Shown here: one piece after another, positions 31,044 to 40,328 of the stretch | Numbering within the stretch: position 1 is the stretch's first letter | Layout: every line of letters begins with the position of its first letter | NCBI GenBank assembly: GCA_947460825.1 | Contig: CANHHA010000001.1 | Coordinates: 1-64,000 of the forward strand | From: Flavobacteriales bacterium | GTDB lineage: Bacteria; Bacteroidota; Bacteroidia; Flavobacteriales_D; Crocinitomicaceae | Direction of reading: 5' to 3' | DNA: 64,000 nucleotides | Notes under the pieces: generated by a model | What the model saw: the letters and a program-made list of their open reading frames with translations, nothing else | Database searches by the model: none | What the model was told of the DNA's origin: nothing | Position numbers and translations under genes: made by a program

Positions 31044-31994
31044 TTACCAACAGATTTTATTAAAATCATTTAAACGCGCCTTGCGTTCTTCAAGTTGGAT
31101 ATTATGTTTTTCAATGGCTGAGGCAGGAGTGGATTGAGAAAACCGATGATGCTCCATGTGTCGAATTTGAGCAACCTCTGTCAATACCCGCTGAAGGGCT
31201 TCCGAGAAAAATGCCGGTTTCAATTTCTCAAAAACTAAATCGATTGCAAATTCTGTTGGATGTACCCCGTCTTTTTCAAAAAATCGATAATCTCTAAATT
31301 CATCAATCAACAACTCATACGATGGGAAATATGCTGCGCTCAACGATGAAGTTACTACTTGGTGACACGCCTCAATTAAAATGGCCTTACTTCGACTGTT
31401 CTCTACCAAGCCCTCCCGAACATGCCGAACCGGACTCACCGTAAATACTACATTCAAAAACGGATTATATTGATTTAATCGAGACAGCAATGTATGCAAC
31501 GCATCCGTTATTTCAGTAAGACTTAACAATCGTTTTCGAAATTCGGTGGCAGGAATTTTATGACAATTTGCGACTAATAACCCAGTGGAATTTAATTCAT
31601 AAATCCATGCCGTGCCTAGGGTTATAAATAAGGTATCCATGCGTTGAAATGCGTTGTGGGATTTTAGTCGCATGTCATCTACAACCCGCTTTAAATCATT
31701 CGGATTTTGTTGAACAAGTTTATGCGAAGTCTCCCAATAAAAACAGGTGTTTTCTGCAGAAAATAAGGTAAAGTCTTTAGTTAAATCTATTGAGTCAAGT
31801 ATCTGATTAGCAATGGATATTGGATTGTAAGTAGTGCCGTAAGGACTCATCCAAGCAGCCAGGCCATGATAACGAAAGCGTTGATGCATATGATCAGAAA
31901 AACAGCTTCCGATAAAACCAAAGTCGTGTTCGAATGAATCTATTTGGCGTAATTCATCAATACGGACTTGGGTGAAGAATTGATCATACTTCAT
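31044..31994 (-). CDS. GSCFA domain-containing protein
   Basis: FIGSCFSDHMHQRFRYHGLAAWMSPYGTTYNPISIANQI; FITLGTAWIYEL; VVFTVSPVRHVREG. Confidence 0.92.
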   Translation of the reverse strand: MKYDQFFTQVRIDELRQIDSFEHDFGFIGSCFSDHMHQRFRYHGLAAWMSPYGTTYNPISIANQILDSIDLTKDFTLFSAENTCFYWETSHKLVQQNPNDLKRVVDDMRLKSHNAFQRMDTLFITLGTAWIYELNSTGLLVANCHKIPATEFRKRLLSLTEITDALHTLLSRLNQYNPFLNVVFTVSPVRHVREGLVENSRSKAILIEACHQVVTSSLSAAYFPSYELLIDEFRDYRFFEKDGVHPTEFAIDLVFEKLKPAFFSEALQRVLTEVAQIRHMEHHRFSQSTPASAIEKHNIQLEERKARLNDFNKICW

Positions 31995-33636
31995 CGGAAT
32001 TCATTAGATTTCTTGCATTAACTAAAGCGGAATCATTAATTACTTCGCCACTCATTAAACGCGCAATTTCAGTAACACGCTCTTCAAGGACTAATTCAGC
32101 CACGGAAGTTTCTATGCGTTGGTTGTTCTCTGTTTTTCTAACCACGAGGTGATGTTGAGCCTGCGCAGCCACTTGAGGTAAATGCGTAATGGCAAAAAGC
32201 TGTCTCCCCTGACCCATTTCCTTTAATAACTTACCGATTTTCTCGGCTACATCGCCTGAAACTCCCGTATCAATTTCATCAAATAAAATACTAGGCATCT
32301 CCAACGTTGATGATATCAGTTGCTGCAAGAGCAACATTACACGTGATAATTCTCCCCCACTCGCTGCTTTTTGAATAGGAACAGGGAGCATACCTTTATT
32401 TGCTGAAAATAACATTTCTAAATCGATCATGCCTCGGGCATTAAGCGAAGTGGTTTCAGTTAGACGAAACATTAACTGAGCTCCGCTTAGTTTCAAGGAG
32501 TTCAACCCAGACTGAATGCGCTTCTCAATGTTTGGCAATGCCTCTTTGCGAAGTTCATTTAAGGCCTTTGCGCTATTCCGCAGTGATATTTCTTGTTGCA
32601 CAAGTACATGCTGCTCCTTACTTATAAATGCTTTCAATTCTTCCAATTCACTCACACGTCCTTCTAACCTGTGTTGTAAATCTAGAAGTGCCTCTTGCGA
32701 TGTTAAGCGATGCTTATTCAGTATGCGATTAAATTCATCCACTTGCGTCAGTATTTCCGCCTCATCTACTTCCGAGGTTTCCAACTGTTGAAGCACCTTC
32801 CCCGAAAGATAACTCAACTCGGAAAAGCGCGCGGATATTTCTTCTACTATCGTTTTAATCTCTTGCAGTGAATTGATGTTGGACTCGTGACGTTCAAGCG
32901 CCTTTGCCAACCGAGATAAATCCTGAAGCATTGGACTTTCACTAATTGCCGTTAAGGAGCTGATGTCGGAAATCAAAACTTGATTCTCCTCCTTGAGTTC
33001 TAATTGCACAGATAACGCTTCATAGTCTATTGCATCGAGATTTAACGCGAGAATCTCCGTTAGCATGAATTGTTCGTAATCCATTTTTGACTCGAGTAAA
33101 CTCAATTCTTCTATTTTGAGTGTTAATGCATGATTACGCTTGATATATTCTTGATAACCAATTAAATAGTCATTGAATGCGGTTTGAGTACCACAAAGCG
33201 CATCTACTATGTAGAGTTGATATTCTTGGTTTTTAAGTTCCAAGGTGTTATATTGAGAGTGAATGATAAACAGCCGCTCCCCGATGGATTTCATGTCTTG
33301 TAAGGTGACGGGAGTGTCGTTTATAAATGCTCGTGATTTTCCATCCTTATGAATTTCTCGTCTCAAGATGACTTCTTTCCAAGGTTCGAGCGATCGCTCA
33401 TTCAGCCATTGTATAATTTCAGGACGAACATTGAAGTGAGCTTCCACGATGCTTCGGGTATCACTTGGACCAATCACGCCAAAATCTGCTCGTTCACCTT
33501 TTATTAATCCTAGGGCATTTAATAAAATAGATTTCCCTGAGCCAGTTTCTCCAGTTATTGCGGTATAACTTGGTTTGAAGTCTAGGGTAAGTTCATTAAT
33601 CAGTACAAAATTCCGGATGATTAAACGCGTAAGCAT
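31984..33636 (-). CDS. recN: DNA repair protein RecN
   Basis: ITGETGSGKSILLNALGLIKGERAD Walker A; AASGGELSRVMLLLQ; ILFDEIDTGVSGDVAEKIGKLL. Confidence 0.96.
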   Translation of the reverse strand: MLTRLIIRNFVLINELTLDFKPSYTAITGETGSGKSILLNALGLIKGERADFGVIGPSDTRSIVEAHFNVRPEIIQWLNERSLEPWKEVILRREIHKDGKSRAFINDTPVTLQDMKSIGERLFIIHSQYNTLELKNQEYQLYIVDALCGTQTAFNDYLIGYQEYIKRNHALTLKIEELSLLESKMDYEQFMLTEILALNLDAIDYEALSVQLELKEENQVLISDISSLTAISESPMLQDLSRLAKALERHESNINSLQEIKTIVEEISARFSELSYLSGKVLQQLETSEVDEAEILTQVDEFNRILNKHRLTSQEALLDLQHRLEGRVSELEELKAFISKEQHVLVQQEISLRNSAKALNELRKEALPNIEKRIQSGLNSLKLSGAQLMFRLTETTSLNARGMIDLEMLFSANKGMLPVPIQKAASGGELSRVMLLLQQLISSTLEMPSILFDEIDTGVSGDVAEKIGKLLKEMGQGRQLFAITHLPQVAAQAQHHLVVRKTENNQRIETSVAELVLEERVTEIARLMSGEVINDSALVNARNLMNSDEV

Positions 33637-34541
33637 TACTCTAGTATTTCTTGGTATATCGAAGAATTAGATGGGTCAATTCGTTTGAGCAGGGTAACAA
33701 AATCGGTTTTTTCTTTCAATTCGGAATCGGATAGTATTTTCTTTAACTCATCTCGTTTGCACAACAGGTAGTTAACCACATTTGGTGAATTCGGCCTAAC
33801 TTGAACTACTGGTGTGAGTTTAGAAAGTGCATCATACAACGCTTTTTTTCCTTTAACCTTGTCCTCAAACATTTGATCCATTCCATTTCTGTGATACGAA
33901 AAATTGCATTCACGAAGTGGTTCGAATGCCGCTTGCATGATATTGTCTACTAACCAAAAACGATTGCGTTTCCCTTGTTCACTCGATTTCCAACCGGGAG
34001 CGCCAGAATTCTGAGCATTAGAAACAATTTGTTGACATTCATTAAAGTACTTTGTTCCTCCCTTGGATGAAAAAGAATCATAGTCCATTCCCAACATAAA
34101 ATAGGCGTAAAAAGCCATGGTGGAGGACAAATTATCCCTGTATTGATTTGGTGTGTAATTTATTAAGGTATTCCGTGCATATGAAAAACCTAAATCCTCG
34201 TCACGAAAGTTAAATAATAAGGTATTGTAATTGGAATTAAATACAGGACGAGAAGCTTGAATTTGTATAGCTCCCGAGTATGTTCCTGGTGTAGGTATTT
34301 TATTGATTTGAAGTTGAATGTTACAATTAATGCGCTCTTCCGTCTTGAATTGATCTTTGGTCCATTGGGTATTATTCATTAATTCTGTCAGGACCAATTC
34401 CAACTCCTTGAAAATTTCTAATTCCGTGCTATTTACTTCTAAACTCGCTTCTTTGATAATGGAAACCTTACAATTAAGCTCTTGAGCCAAAAGCTGAGTG
34501 AAGGTAAAGCCTAGTAGTAAACATGCTATCAAATGCTTCAT
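33636..34541 (-). CDS. porD: DUF4835 family protein, PorD-like (T9SS-associated)
   Basis: Signal peptide; ELNCKVSI...TQWTKDQFKTEERINCNIQLQI; FRDEDLGFSYARNTLINY; location between coaBC and recN as commonly seen in Bacteroidota. Confidence 0.85.
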   Translation of the reverse strand: MKHLIACLLLGFTFTQLLAQELNCKVSIIKEASLEVNSTELEIFKELELVLTELMNNTQWTKDQFKTEERINCNIQLQINKIPTPGTYSGAIQIQASRPVFNSNYNTLLFNFRDEDLGFSYARNTLINYTPNQYRDNLSSTMAFYAYFMLGMDYDSFSSKGGTKYFNECQQIVSNAQNSGAPGWKSSEQGKRNRFWLVDNIMQAAFEPLRECNFSYHRNGMDQMFEDKVKGKKALYDALSKLTPVVQVRPNSPNVVNYLLCKRDELKKILSDSELKEKTDFVTLLKRIDPSNSSIYQEILE

Positions 34542-35725
34542 AGACGAATTCTTGTTATATAATCTACAATTCCTTGCGCAATCCTTGCTTTCGATGCCGT
34601 TGGCAACTCAAGGGAAAGCCCATTAACGTCGAAGATACGAACTTTATTGGTATCCGAATTAAAGCATTTTTCATTTTCTTCAATCACGTTTAACACGATC
34701 GCATCGGCATGTTTTCGGGATAATTTTTCCATGGCATTCTCATCAGCATTGTTGGTTTCCAATGCAAATCCAATGGTTCGCTGAGTGGCAGTCTTATGTT
34801 CTCCCGCCCACGCAAGTATATCTGGATTTTTAATCAGTTCAATGCTTAGTGCTTCCTTGGTTTTTTTGATTTTTTCTTCCGCAGGATTGATCGGACGATA
34901 ATCTGCTACTGCTGCGGAAAAAACACCAAGATCCATGTCTACCCAATGCTTTTGTACGGCTTCAAACATTTCCATGGCCGAAGTCACCTGAATGGTTTGT
35001 ACGCCCTTGTGTTCGGTGCGAAGCACTGTGGGTCCGGTAATCAACGTAACCGAGGCACCTCGAGCCGCAAAGTTTTCGGCCAAGGCGAACCCCATTTTTC
35101 CGGAGGCGTGATTTCCGATAAAGCGCACAGGGTCGATGGCCTCATAGGTCGGACCTGCTGTCACTAATACCTGCGTATTTAAAAAATCTTGGCCTAAGGA
35201 AAGGTATTTGACTACGTCTTCAAATATAGTCGCTGGTTCGGGTAATCGCCCCTCCCCACTAAGTCCGCTCGCCAATTCTCCGTGGTCTGGGGGGATTACA
35301 TGGACGCCATCCGCAATGAGCACAGAGAGGTTGCGTTTCACTGTTGGGTGTTGATACATTTCTAAATCCATTGCCGGGGATACGATCGTTTTATTTCGCA
35401 TGGATAAATACACCGCAAGCAATAGATTATCACAAGCACCGGAAGCCATTTTTGATAACGTGTTTGCAGTACAAGGTGCTATTAATAAAACATCGGCCCA
35501 TTCCCCATATTCTACATGATTATTCCATTCACCAGTCTCTTTGTTCCAAAAGGCTATACCGACTGGGTTCTTAGAAAGTGTTGAAATTACTAGAGGGCTG
35601 ACAAAATCTTTGGCATCTGGAGTCATGATGCAACGCACTTGCGCACCGGCATTAATAAACATACGGATTAACAAAGGAATTTTATAGGCAGCTATGCCCG
35701 CAGTAATTCCTATCAAGATACGCAT
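34538..35725 (-). CDS. coaBC: Bifunctional phosphopantothenoylcysteine decarboxylase / phosphopantothenate-cysteine ligase
   Basis: ITAGIAAYKIPLLIRMF; LIAPCTANTLSKMASGACDNLLLAV; VTAGPTYEAIDPVRFIGNHASGKMGFALA. Confidence 0.97.
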   Translation of the reverse strand: MRILIGITAGIAAYKIPLLIRMFINAGAQVRCIMTPDAKDFVSPLVISTLSKNPVGIAFWNKETGEWNNHVEYGEWADVLLIAPCTANTLSKMASGACDNLLLAVYLSMRNKTIVSPAMDLEMYQHPTVKRNLSVLIADGVHVIPPDHGELASGLSGEGRLPEPATIFEDVVKYLSLGQDFLNTQVLVTAGPTYEAIDPVRFIGNHASGKMGFALAENFAARGASVTLITGPTVLRTEHKGVQTIQVTSAMEMFEAVQKHWVDMDLGVFSAAVADYRPINPAEEKIKKTKEALSIELIKNPDILAWAGEHKTATQRTIGFALETNNADENAMEKLSRKHADAIVLNVIEENEKCFNSDTNKVRIFDVNGLSLELPTASKARIAQGIVDYITRIRL

Positions 35726-35726
35726 T

Positions 35727-36053
35727 TTATTCCGCGTCTTCCTCTGGGTTTCTTAGATAGATTTTATCTTCTAATAATTCTTCAATTGCGATAGCCGTAG
35801 ATTTTGGCATTTTCTCGTAATGCTTTGAAATTTCAATTTGCTCACGGTTTTCGAAAACTTCTTCTAGGCTGTCTGACGATGTGGCAAACTCTTGAAGTTT
35901 TTGCGTTAACTCTTCTTTAATTTGAGTGCTGATTTGGTTTGATCGCTTGGAAATAGCAACGATAGATTGGTATAAATTCCCAGTCTTCTCTTCCAAATAA
36001 ACAACATCTCTTGTAATCGTTGATTTCTCTGCGTTAACGTTTTTATACTGCAT
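35727..36053 (-). CDS. rpoZ: RNA polymerase omega/Rpb6-like subunit
   Basis: Small acidic protein with NLYQSIVAISKRSNQI...EELLEDKIYLRNP, typical position next to coaBC. Confidence 0.8.
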   Translation of the reverse strand: MQYKNVNAEKSTITRDVVYLEEKTGNLYQSIVAISKRSNQISTQIKEELTQKLQEFATSSDSLEEVFENREQIEISKHYEKMPKSTAIAIEELLEDKIYLRNPEEDAE

Positions 36054-36062
36054 GGATATTAG

Positions 36063-36845
36063 TTAAAATTCATAATCTGTCTGCCAAGGCTTTAACAAGG
36101 CCTTTAACGTATTTAAATATTCCGTGTTGGGATATTCAGATACAAAGTTACGATATCTTGTTATAGTTTCCTCAACTCGCTCCTTTTTTTTACTCTCAAT
36201 ACTGTTTATCGCCAAATAATACCCGTTGTAAACTGCTAAATATTGCACCTCTTCATCGTGGATCGATAAGGGATATTTACCGGTAAAAATATCTGCGAAG
36301 GAAACTGCTGCTTTAAAGTTCTCTGTTTTACTATATTGGAGCACTTTGTTGAAGTCTTTAAATTCTAGCTTGTACGAGAGTGCATCCACGATCGAGTTAC
36401 AAGAATCAATCAAGGGTGAACTCGGATACTTATCAATAAACGCTTGTACCGCATTGATGGCCGCATAGGTTTCAGTTTGATCCAAGGACCATTTCGGAGA
36501 GTTGTTCACGCTGCACATTGCAGTTAGAAAAAAAGACTCCTCACTTCTCAAGCTATATGGATAACGTTGCACAAACGAACCAAAAAAGTAACCCGCCATG
36601 TAATAGTCTTTATCTAAGTAATAGCTTTTTGCCATATGAAAATATGAAAATTCTCCATCCGCAGATTTAGGTGCATGTTGGTAAACTTGTTCATACAAAA
36701 CTATGCATTTATCATAATCACCTTGCTCGTGTAACTCATTAGCTAATCCGAATTTCGCGGTATAGTTATCCCCTTTAATTACTTCATTGTACGAAGAACA
36801 ACCCAAGAGCGCAAAAAGTAACGAACCAATAAAAAGTACTCTCAT
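36063..36845 (-). CDS. bamD: Outer membrane assembly lipoprotein BamD
   Basis: Lipobox FALLGCSSYNEVIKGDNYTAKF; TPR-like YDKCIVLYEQVYQHAPKS...YMAGYFFGSFVQRYPYS. Confidence 0.9.
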   Translation of the reverse strand: MRVLFIGSLLFALLGCSSYNEVIKGDNYTAKFGLANELHEQGDYDKCIVLYEQVYQHAPKSADGEFSYFHMAKSYYLDKDYYMAGYFFGSFVQRYPYSLRSEESFFLTAMCSVNNSPKWSLDQTETYAAINAVQAFIDKYPSSPLIDSCNSIVDALSYKLEFKDFNKVLQYSKTENFKAAVSFADIFTGKYPLSIHDEEVQYLAVYNGYYLAINSIESKKKERVEETITRYRNFVSEYPNTEYLNTLKALLKPWQTDYEF

Positions 36846-36846
36846 T

Positions 36847-37881
36847 TTATTTAACCCTCAAATTTTTACCAATAGTTAAAGTGCTACTGGGACTTAAACC
36901 GTTTAATTTACACAATACAGATACTGTTGTGCCGTATTTTGCTGCAATTCGTGTAAGGGTATCCCCTGATTTTATTTGGTAGTATCTTTTTTGACTTGCC
37001 GGAATCACTGGTTTGACCACGGGTGCAGAAACAATGGCCACTTGATCAATGGCTGATGTGCTTGTTCCATTGTTTTGAAGGGCATATTGATCCGCAGAAA
37101 GCACTTCAAATTCACCTGAAGGTTTCGCTCCGGGACGAAATAATGCACGATGGAGAAAAAAATTCTCTTTCCGCAATATTTTATGATCAAAATCTATAAT
37201 TTCCTCCGGATTAATCGCGGCATCATAGAAACGAACCTCCATATGTAAATGTGGGCCTGTGGATCTACCCGTATTTCCACCCAATCCGATGGGATCTCCT
37301 ACTTTCACCTCTTGATTTGGAGCTACTAAAAACTTGCTTAAATGTGCATAAAAGGTTTCTAGACCATTATAGTGTCTTAGAATCACTAAATTTCCAAAAC
37401 CTCCATCGTTGTATTTTGCATAGCGAACTTTACCAGAAAACATGGCGAAGATGGTATCCCCAACCGACAACGCCAAATCGATGCCATTATGATAGCGTCC
37501 GCTTCTCGGGCCGTACCTAGAATTTACTTTGATTTTTCGCATCGGAAAACAAAAGTCCATCGTCCCGTCAACAGCTGCCTCATTTAAACATAACCAAATC
37601 GTATCGGTCATCGCGGTTAAATCATTTCCCTTTCCGGTATAGACCACGTCGTTTCTCCACGCTTGTCTTAGTGGAATGGAATACAAATTTACAATTGAAT
37701 GTATTCGTGGATTAAGTATGCCGTTAAAACTTGGATCTGTAGCTATGCTCCATGTTTGATCTTCGTGAAGAACCAATTTTCCCTTGGGTGTATCCAGCGT
37801 ATCAACGGAAGGTTGCGCAAGCGTCACTGCAGAAATTAGCAATGAAATAAAAAGAAATATGCGATTAAATAAATGCTGCAT
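36847..37881 (-). CDS. M23 family metallopeptidase with C-terminal LysM
   Basis: GPRSGRYHNGIDLALSVGDTIFAMFSGKV; GNTGRSTGPHLHMEVRF; YQIKSGDTLTRIAAKYGTTVSVLCKLNGL. Confidence 0.93.
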   Translation of the reverse strand: MQHLFNRIFLFISLLISAVTLAQPSVDTLDTPKGKLVLHEDQTWSIATDPSFNGILNPRIHSIVNLYSIPLRQAWRNDVVYTGKGNDLTAMTDTIWLCLNEAAVDGTMDFCFPMRKIKVNSRYGPRSGRYHNGIDLALSVGDTIFAMFSGKVRYAKYNDGGFGNLVILRHYNGLETFYAHLSKFLVAPNQEVKVGDPIGLGGNTGRSTGPHLHMEVRFYDAAINPEEIIDFDHKILRKENFFLHRALFRPGAKPSGEFEVLSADQYALQNNGTSTSAIDQVAIVSAPVVKPVIPASQKRYYQIKSGDTLTRIAAKYGTTVSVLCKLNGLSPSSTLTIGKNLRVK

Positions 37882-37887
37882 TCCTTA

Positions 37888-37895
37888 CAAATATA
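37888..37895 (-). promoter_or_regulatory. Putative -7 element (TATATTTG), 6 nt upstream of M23 peptidase ATG
   Basis: Exact TAnnTTTG match on the minus strand. Confidence 0.45.
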
Positions 37896-37906
37896 AGGGA
37901 AATTGC

Positions 37907-38785
37907 CTAATTCTCCTTAATATCTGTAACGTTAAGGTTATAAAATAGCGATTCGTTTGGTCCGACCATCTTGCCGTAGCCCCTTACCCCATAGGCTTGC
38001 GTTGCATCTAGCAACACAAAAACTTTTTGTCCTTTTTTAGCATTTTTTAGGACCTTTCTTAAGCCTGGAACCACGTTTTTTTGACCCAAGGCATAACGCA
38101 GGGGTAGATTTCGTTTAAACGAATTTTGAACTTCCGCTTGATTTTTGGAGCTCACAATCGCATGATAGTAGATTTCTTTCGATTCAGAGGCATCAAACGA
38201 GGTCGCCACTCCTTCATCAAAAGTCCATGTTTTAATTCCATCCTGGTTAAATTCCGGGGAAACCTTGGCAACCACCTTAACATAGATCCAAACCGGACTT
38301 TTGCTAGGCACGATGGTGTTGAACCCTTTGGCGCCATAGGCAAGTTCCGCTGGTACTTCTATTTTCGCGAAATCCCCTACTTTTAAATGTTTTAACGCTA
38401 AATCCCATCCTTTAAATTGCATGTTATACCCCACCATATATGGAATAAATGGAAGCTCCAAGCGATTGTTACCGTCAAATATTTTTCCATCTGGCAAAGA
38501 AACCCTGTAATTTATTAAACAGACATCTCCATCTTTTAAGGTAGGATTTTTCTTAAATGATTCAAAAAACCATTTAACAGTTAACCCATCCTCAAAATGA
38601 CGGGTATTTTGAATATTCTTTTTATCAAAATCTTTAAGCGCGTTATCAGCTGCTGGCTTTTCATGGCCCTTCTTTACCTGCGAAAGACGCTCTTTCTTAG
38701 GTGCAATTGGCTTCAATGGCTTTTTTGTTTCCGAGCTACACGCCGCCAAAGTAAACCCTAACAATATGAGAATCAATTTATTCAT
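37907..38785 (-). CDS. FKBP-type peptidyl-prolyl isomerase lipoprotein
   Basis: Lipobox TLAACSSE; GDVCLINYRVSLPDGKIFDGNN...FKGWDLALKHLKVGDFAKIEVPAELAYGAKGF. Confidence 0.88.
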   Translation of the reverse strand: MNKLILILLGFTLAACSSETKKPLKPIAPKKERLSQVKKGHEKPAADNALKDFDKKNIQNTRHFEDGLTVKWFFESFKKNPTLKDGDVCLINYRVSLPDGKIFDGNNRLELPFIPYMVGYNMQFKGWDLALKHLKVGDFAKIEVPAELAYGAKGFNTIVPSKSPVWIYVKVVAKVSPEFNQDGIKTWTFDEGVATSFDASESKEIYYHAIVSSKNQAEVQNSFKRNLPLRYALGQKNVVPGLRKVLKNAKKGQKVFVLLDATQAYGVRGYGKMVGPNESLFYNLNVTDIKEN

Positions 38786-39306
38786 TGTACATCAATTAAT
38801 GCGACATCCAACACTAAAATGGCTAAGGGGGGGATATTCGCTAAGTCTCCAACTAGGCCATGCGCTAAATGATTTGGCAAGATTAATCTGGCTCGCTCCC
38901 CCGTCCTCATTAGCTTTAATGCTTCATTCAACCCTGATTCCTTGTCGTTTCGATCAATGGGAATTTCGTCATACACATCTGATTCAGTCGCATAACATTG
39001 AGTACCGTCCAAAAGACCCACACTAAGTATTATTGACGCAGTTTTCCCTGGCCGACCCAATACTCCTTTTGGATTGGATTGAACTATGGCGTATCTTAAT
39101 CCAGATTCCGTGGTACGAATATTTTTTTTCAATGCTTGATGCTGTTCTAAATATAGAGAAATCGATAATTGCTCTCGTTCATTAACCTCTTTATGGTAAG
39201 AAACCGAATGGTCTTTCGACCAATCCTTGGGCATTTCCTTATCTTTTTTTACCGGTTGCGCGCATCCAACCAAGAATAATATGAAGAAAAAACGAATTGA
39301 AATCAT
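38782..39306 (-). CDS. FKBP-type peptidyl-prolyl isomerase lipoprotein (GldI-like)
   Basis: Lipobox FLVGCAQP; SGLRYAIVQSNPKG; SGLNEALKLMRTGERARLILPNHLAHGL. Confidence 0.8.
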   Translation of the reverse strand: MISIRFFFILFLVGCAQPVKKDKEMPKDWSKDHSVSYHKEVNEREQLSISLYLEQHQALKKNIRTTESGLRYAIVQSNPKGVLGRPGKTASIILSVGLLDGTQCYATESDVYDEIPIDRNDKESGLNEALKLMRTGERARLILPNHLAHGLVGDLANIPPLAILVLDVALIDVQ

Positions 39307-40319
39307 TCTTGATGAAATTTTGCCTGCATTAAACTTGTAAGCTTTGAAATGGTTACTTCCATTGAATCAAAACTGATTCCTCCAGCGGCATATTTGTGCC
39401 CCCCACCATGAAAGTGTTGCTTGGCTAATTCGTTGATAAAGATTTCATCCTTTGAACGAAAAGACATTTTAATACCCTCCGATTTTTCTTGAATTAATAC
39501 CCCCACTTTTATGCCCTCCAGGGACAAAATCACGTTTACTAAGCCTTCCGTATCGCCAGCTTTGTAGTTGAATCGGTCAAGTTCCGCGCGAGTAAGAGAA
39601 ATATAGCCCACTGGACATGACTTGTCTTGATTGTTTAACAGTACAAGTTTCTCGCTTATGGCAAAGCCGCGCAATTGCAATTGATCGATTCGATTGTTAT
39701 CAAAAACATCTTGGTGAATCTGCCAATGTCTAATTCCAGTATGTATCAACTCAGATAAAATTTGATGAGTTTTCGCATTAACCGAAGGAAATCTAAATGA
39801 ACCAGTATCTGTCATGATTCCTAAATATAGGGACCGAGCCACATCTTGATTCACAGCATGGGTATAGTCCATCCCCTGAATACATTCATAAATCAACTGA
39901 CAGGTCGAAGTATTGCTAATATCTGAGATCATGATATCAGCAAAGGGCTCTGGCTCTGGATGGTGATCAATCATCACCTTAACGCCTGAAAAATCTTCAA
40001 TCAAGGCATACATATCACCCACCCTACTTGGCGCATTAAAGTCCAAACAAATCAGTACAGACGCTTCTTTAAAACGCGCTTTTACAGCATCCGGATCCTC
40101 GCTGAAATACAGGCAATCCGTATGCGCCATAAATGGCAGAAGCGTGTCCGAAGGTAAATCAGGTAACACCACCTTTGCGCTACACGATAAGTTTGAAAGA
40201 AAATGATAGAATGCAGCGGTACTTCCAACAGCATCTCCGTCGGGAGATTTATGGGCAAGTATAATAAATCTATTCGAAGGTTCTAGAAGCGATTTTAACT
40301 GATTCAGTTCATTTGTCAT
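39303..40319 (-). CDS. nrnA: DHH/DHHA1 phosphoesterase, NrnA-like oligoribonuclease/pAp phosphatase
   Basis: ILAHKSPDGDAVGSTAAFYHFL; VMIDHHPEPEPFAD; GIMTDTGSFRFPSV; FHGGGHKYAAGG. Confidence 0.94.
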   Translation of the reverse strand: MTNELNQLKSLLEPSNRFIILAHKSPDGDAVGSTAAFYHFLSNLSCSAKVVLPDLPSDTLLPFMAHTDCLYFSEDPDAVKARFKEASVLICLDFNAPSRVGDMYALIEDFSGVKVMIDHHPEPEPFADIMISDISNTSTCQLIYECIQGMDYTHAVNQDVARSLYLGIMTDTGSFRFPSVNAKTHQILSELIHTGIRHWQIHQDVFDNNRIDQLQLRGFAISEKLVLLNNQDKSCPVGYISLTRAELDRFNYKAGDTEGLVNVILSLEGIKVGVLIQEKSEGIKMSFRSKDEIFINELAKQHFHGGGHKYAAGGISFDSMEVTISKLTSLMQAKFHQE

Positions 40320-40328
40320 GCGCTAAAA

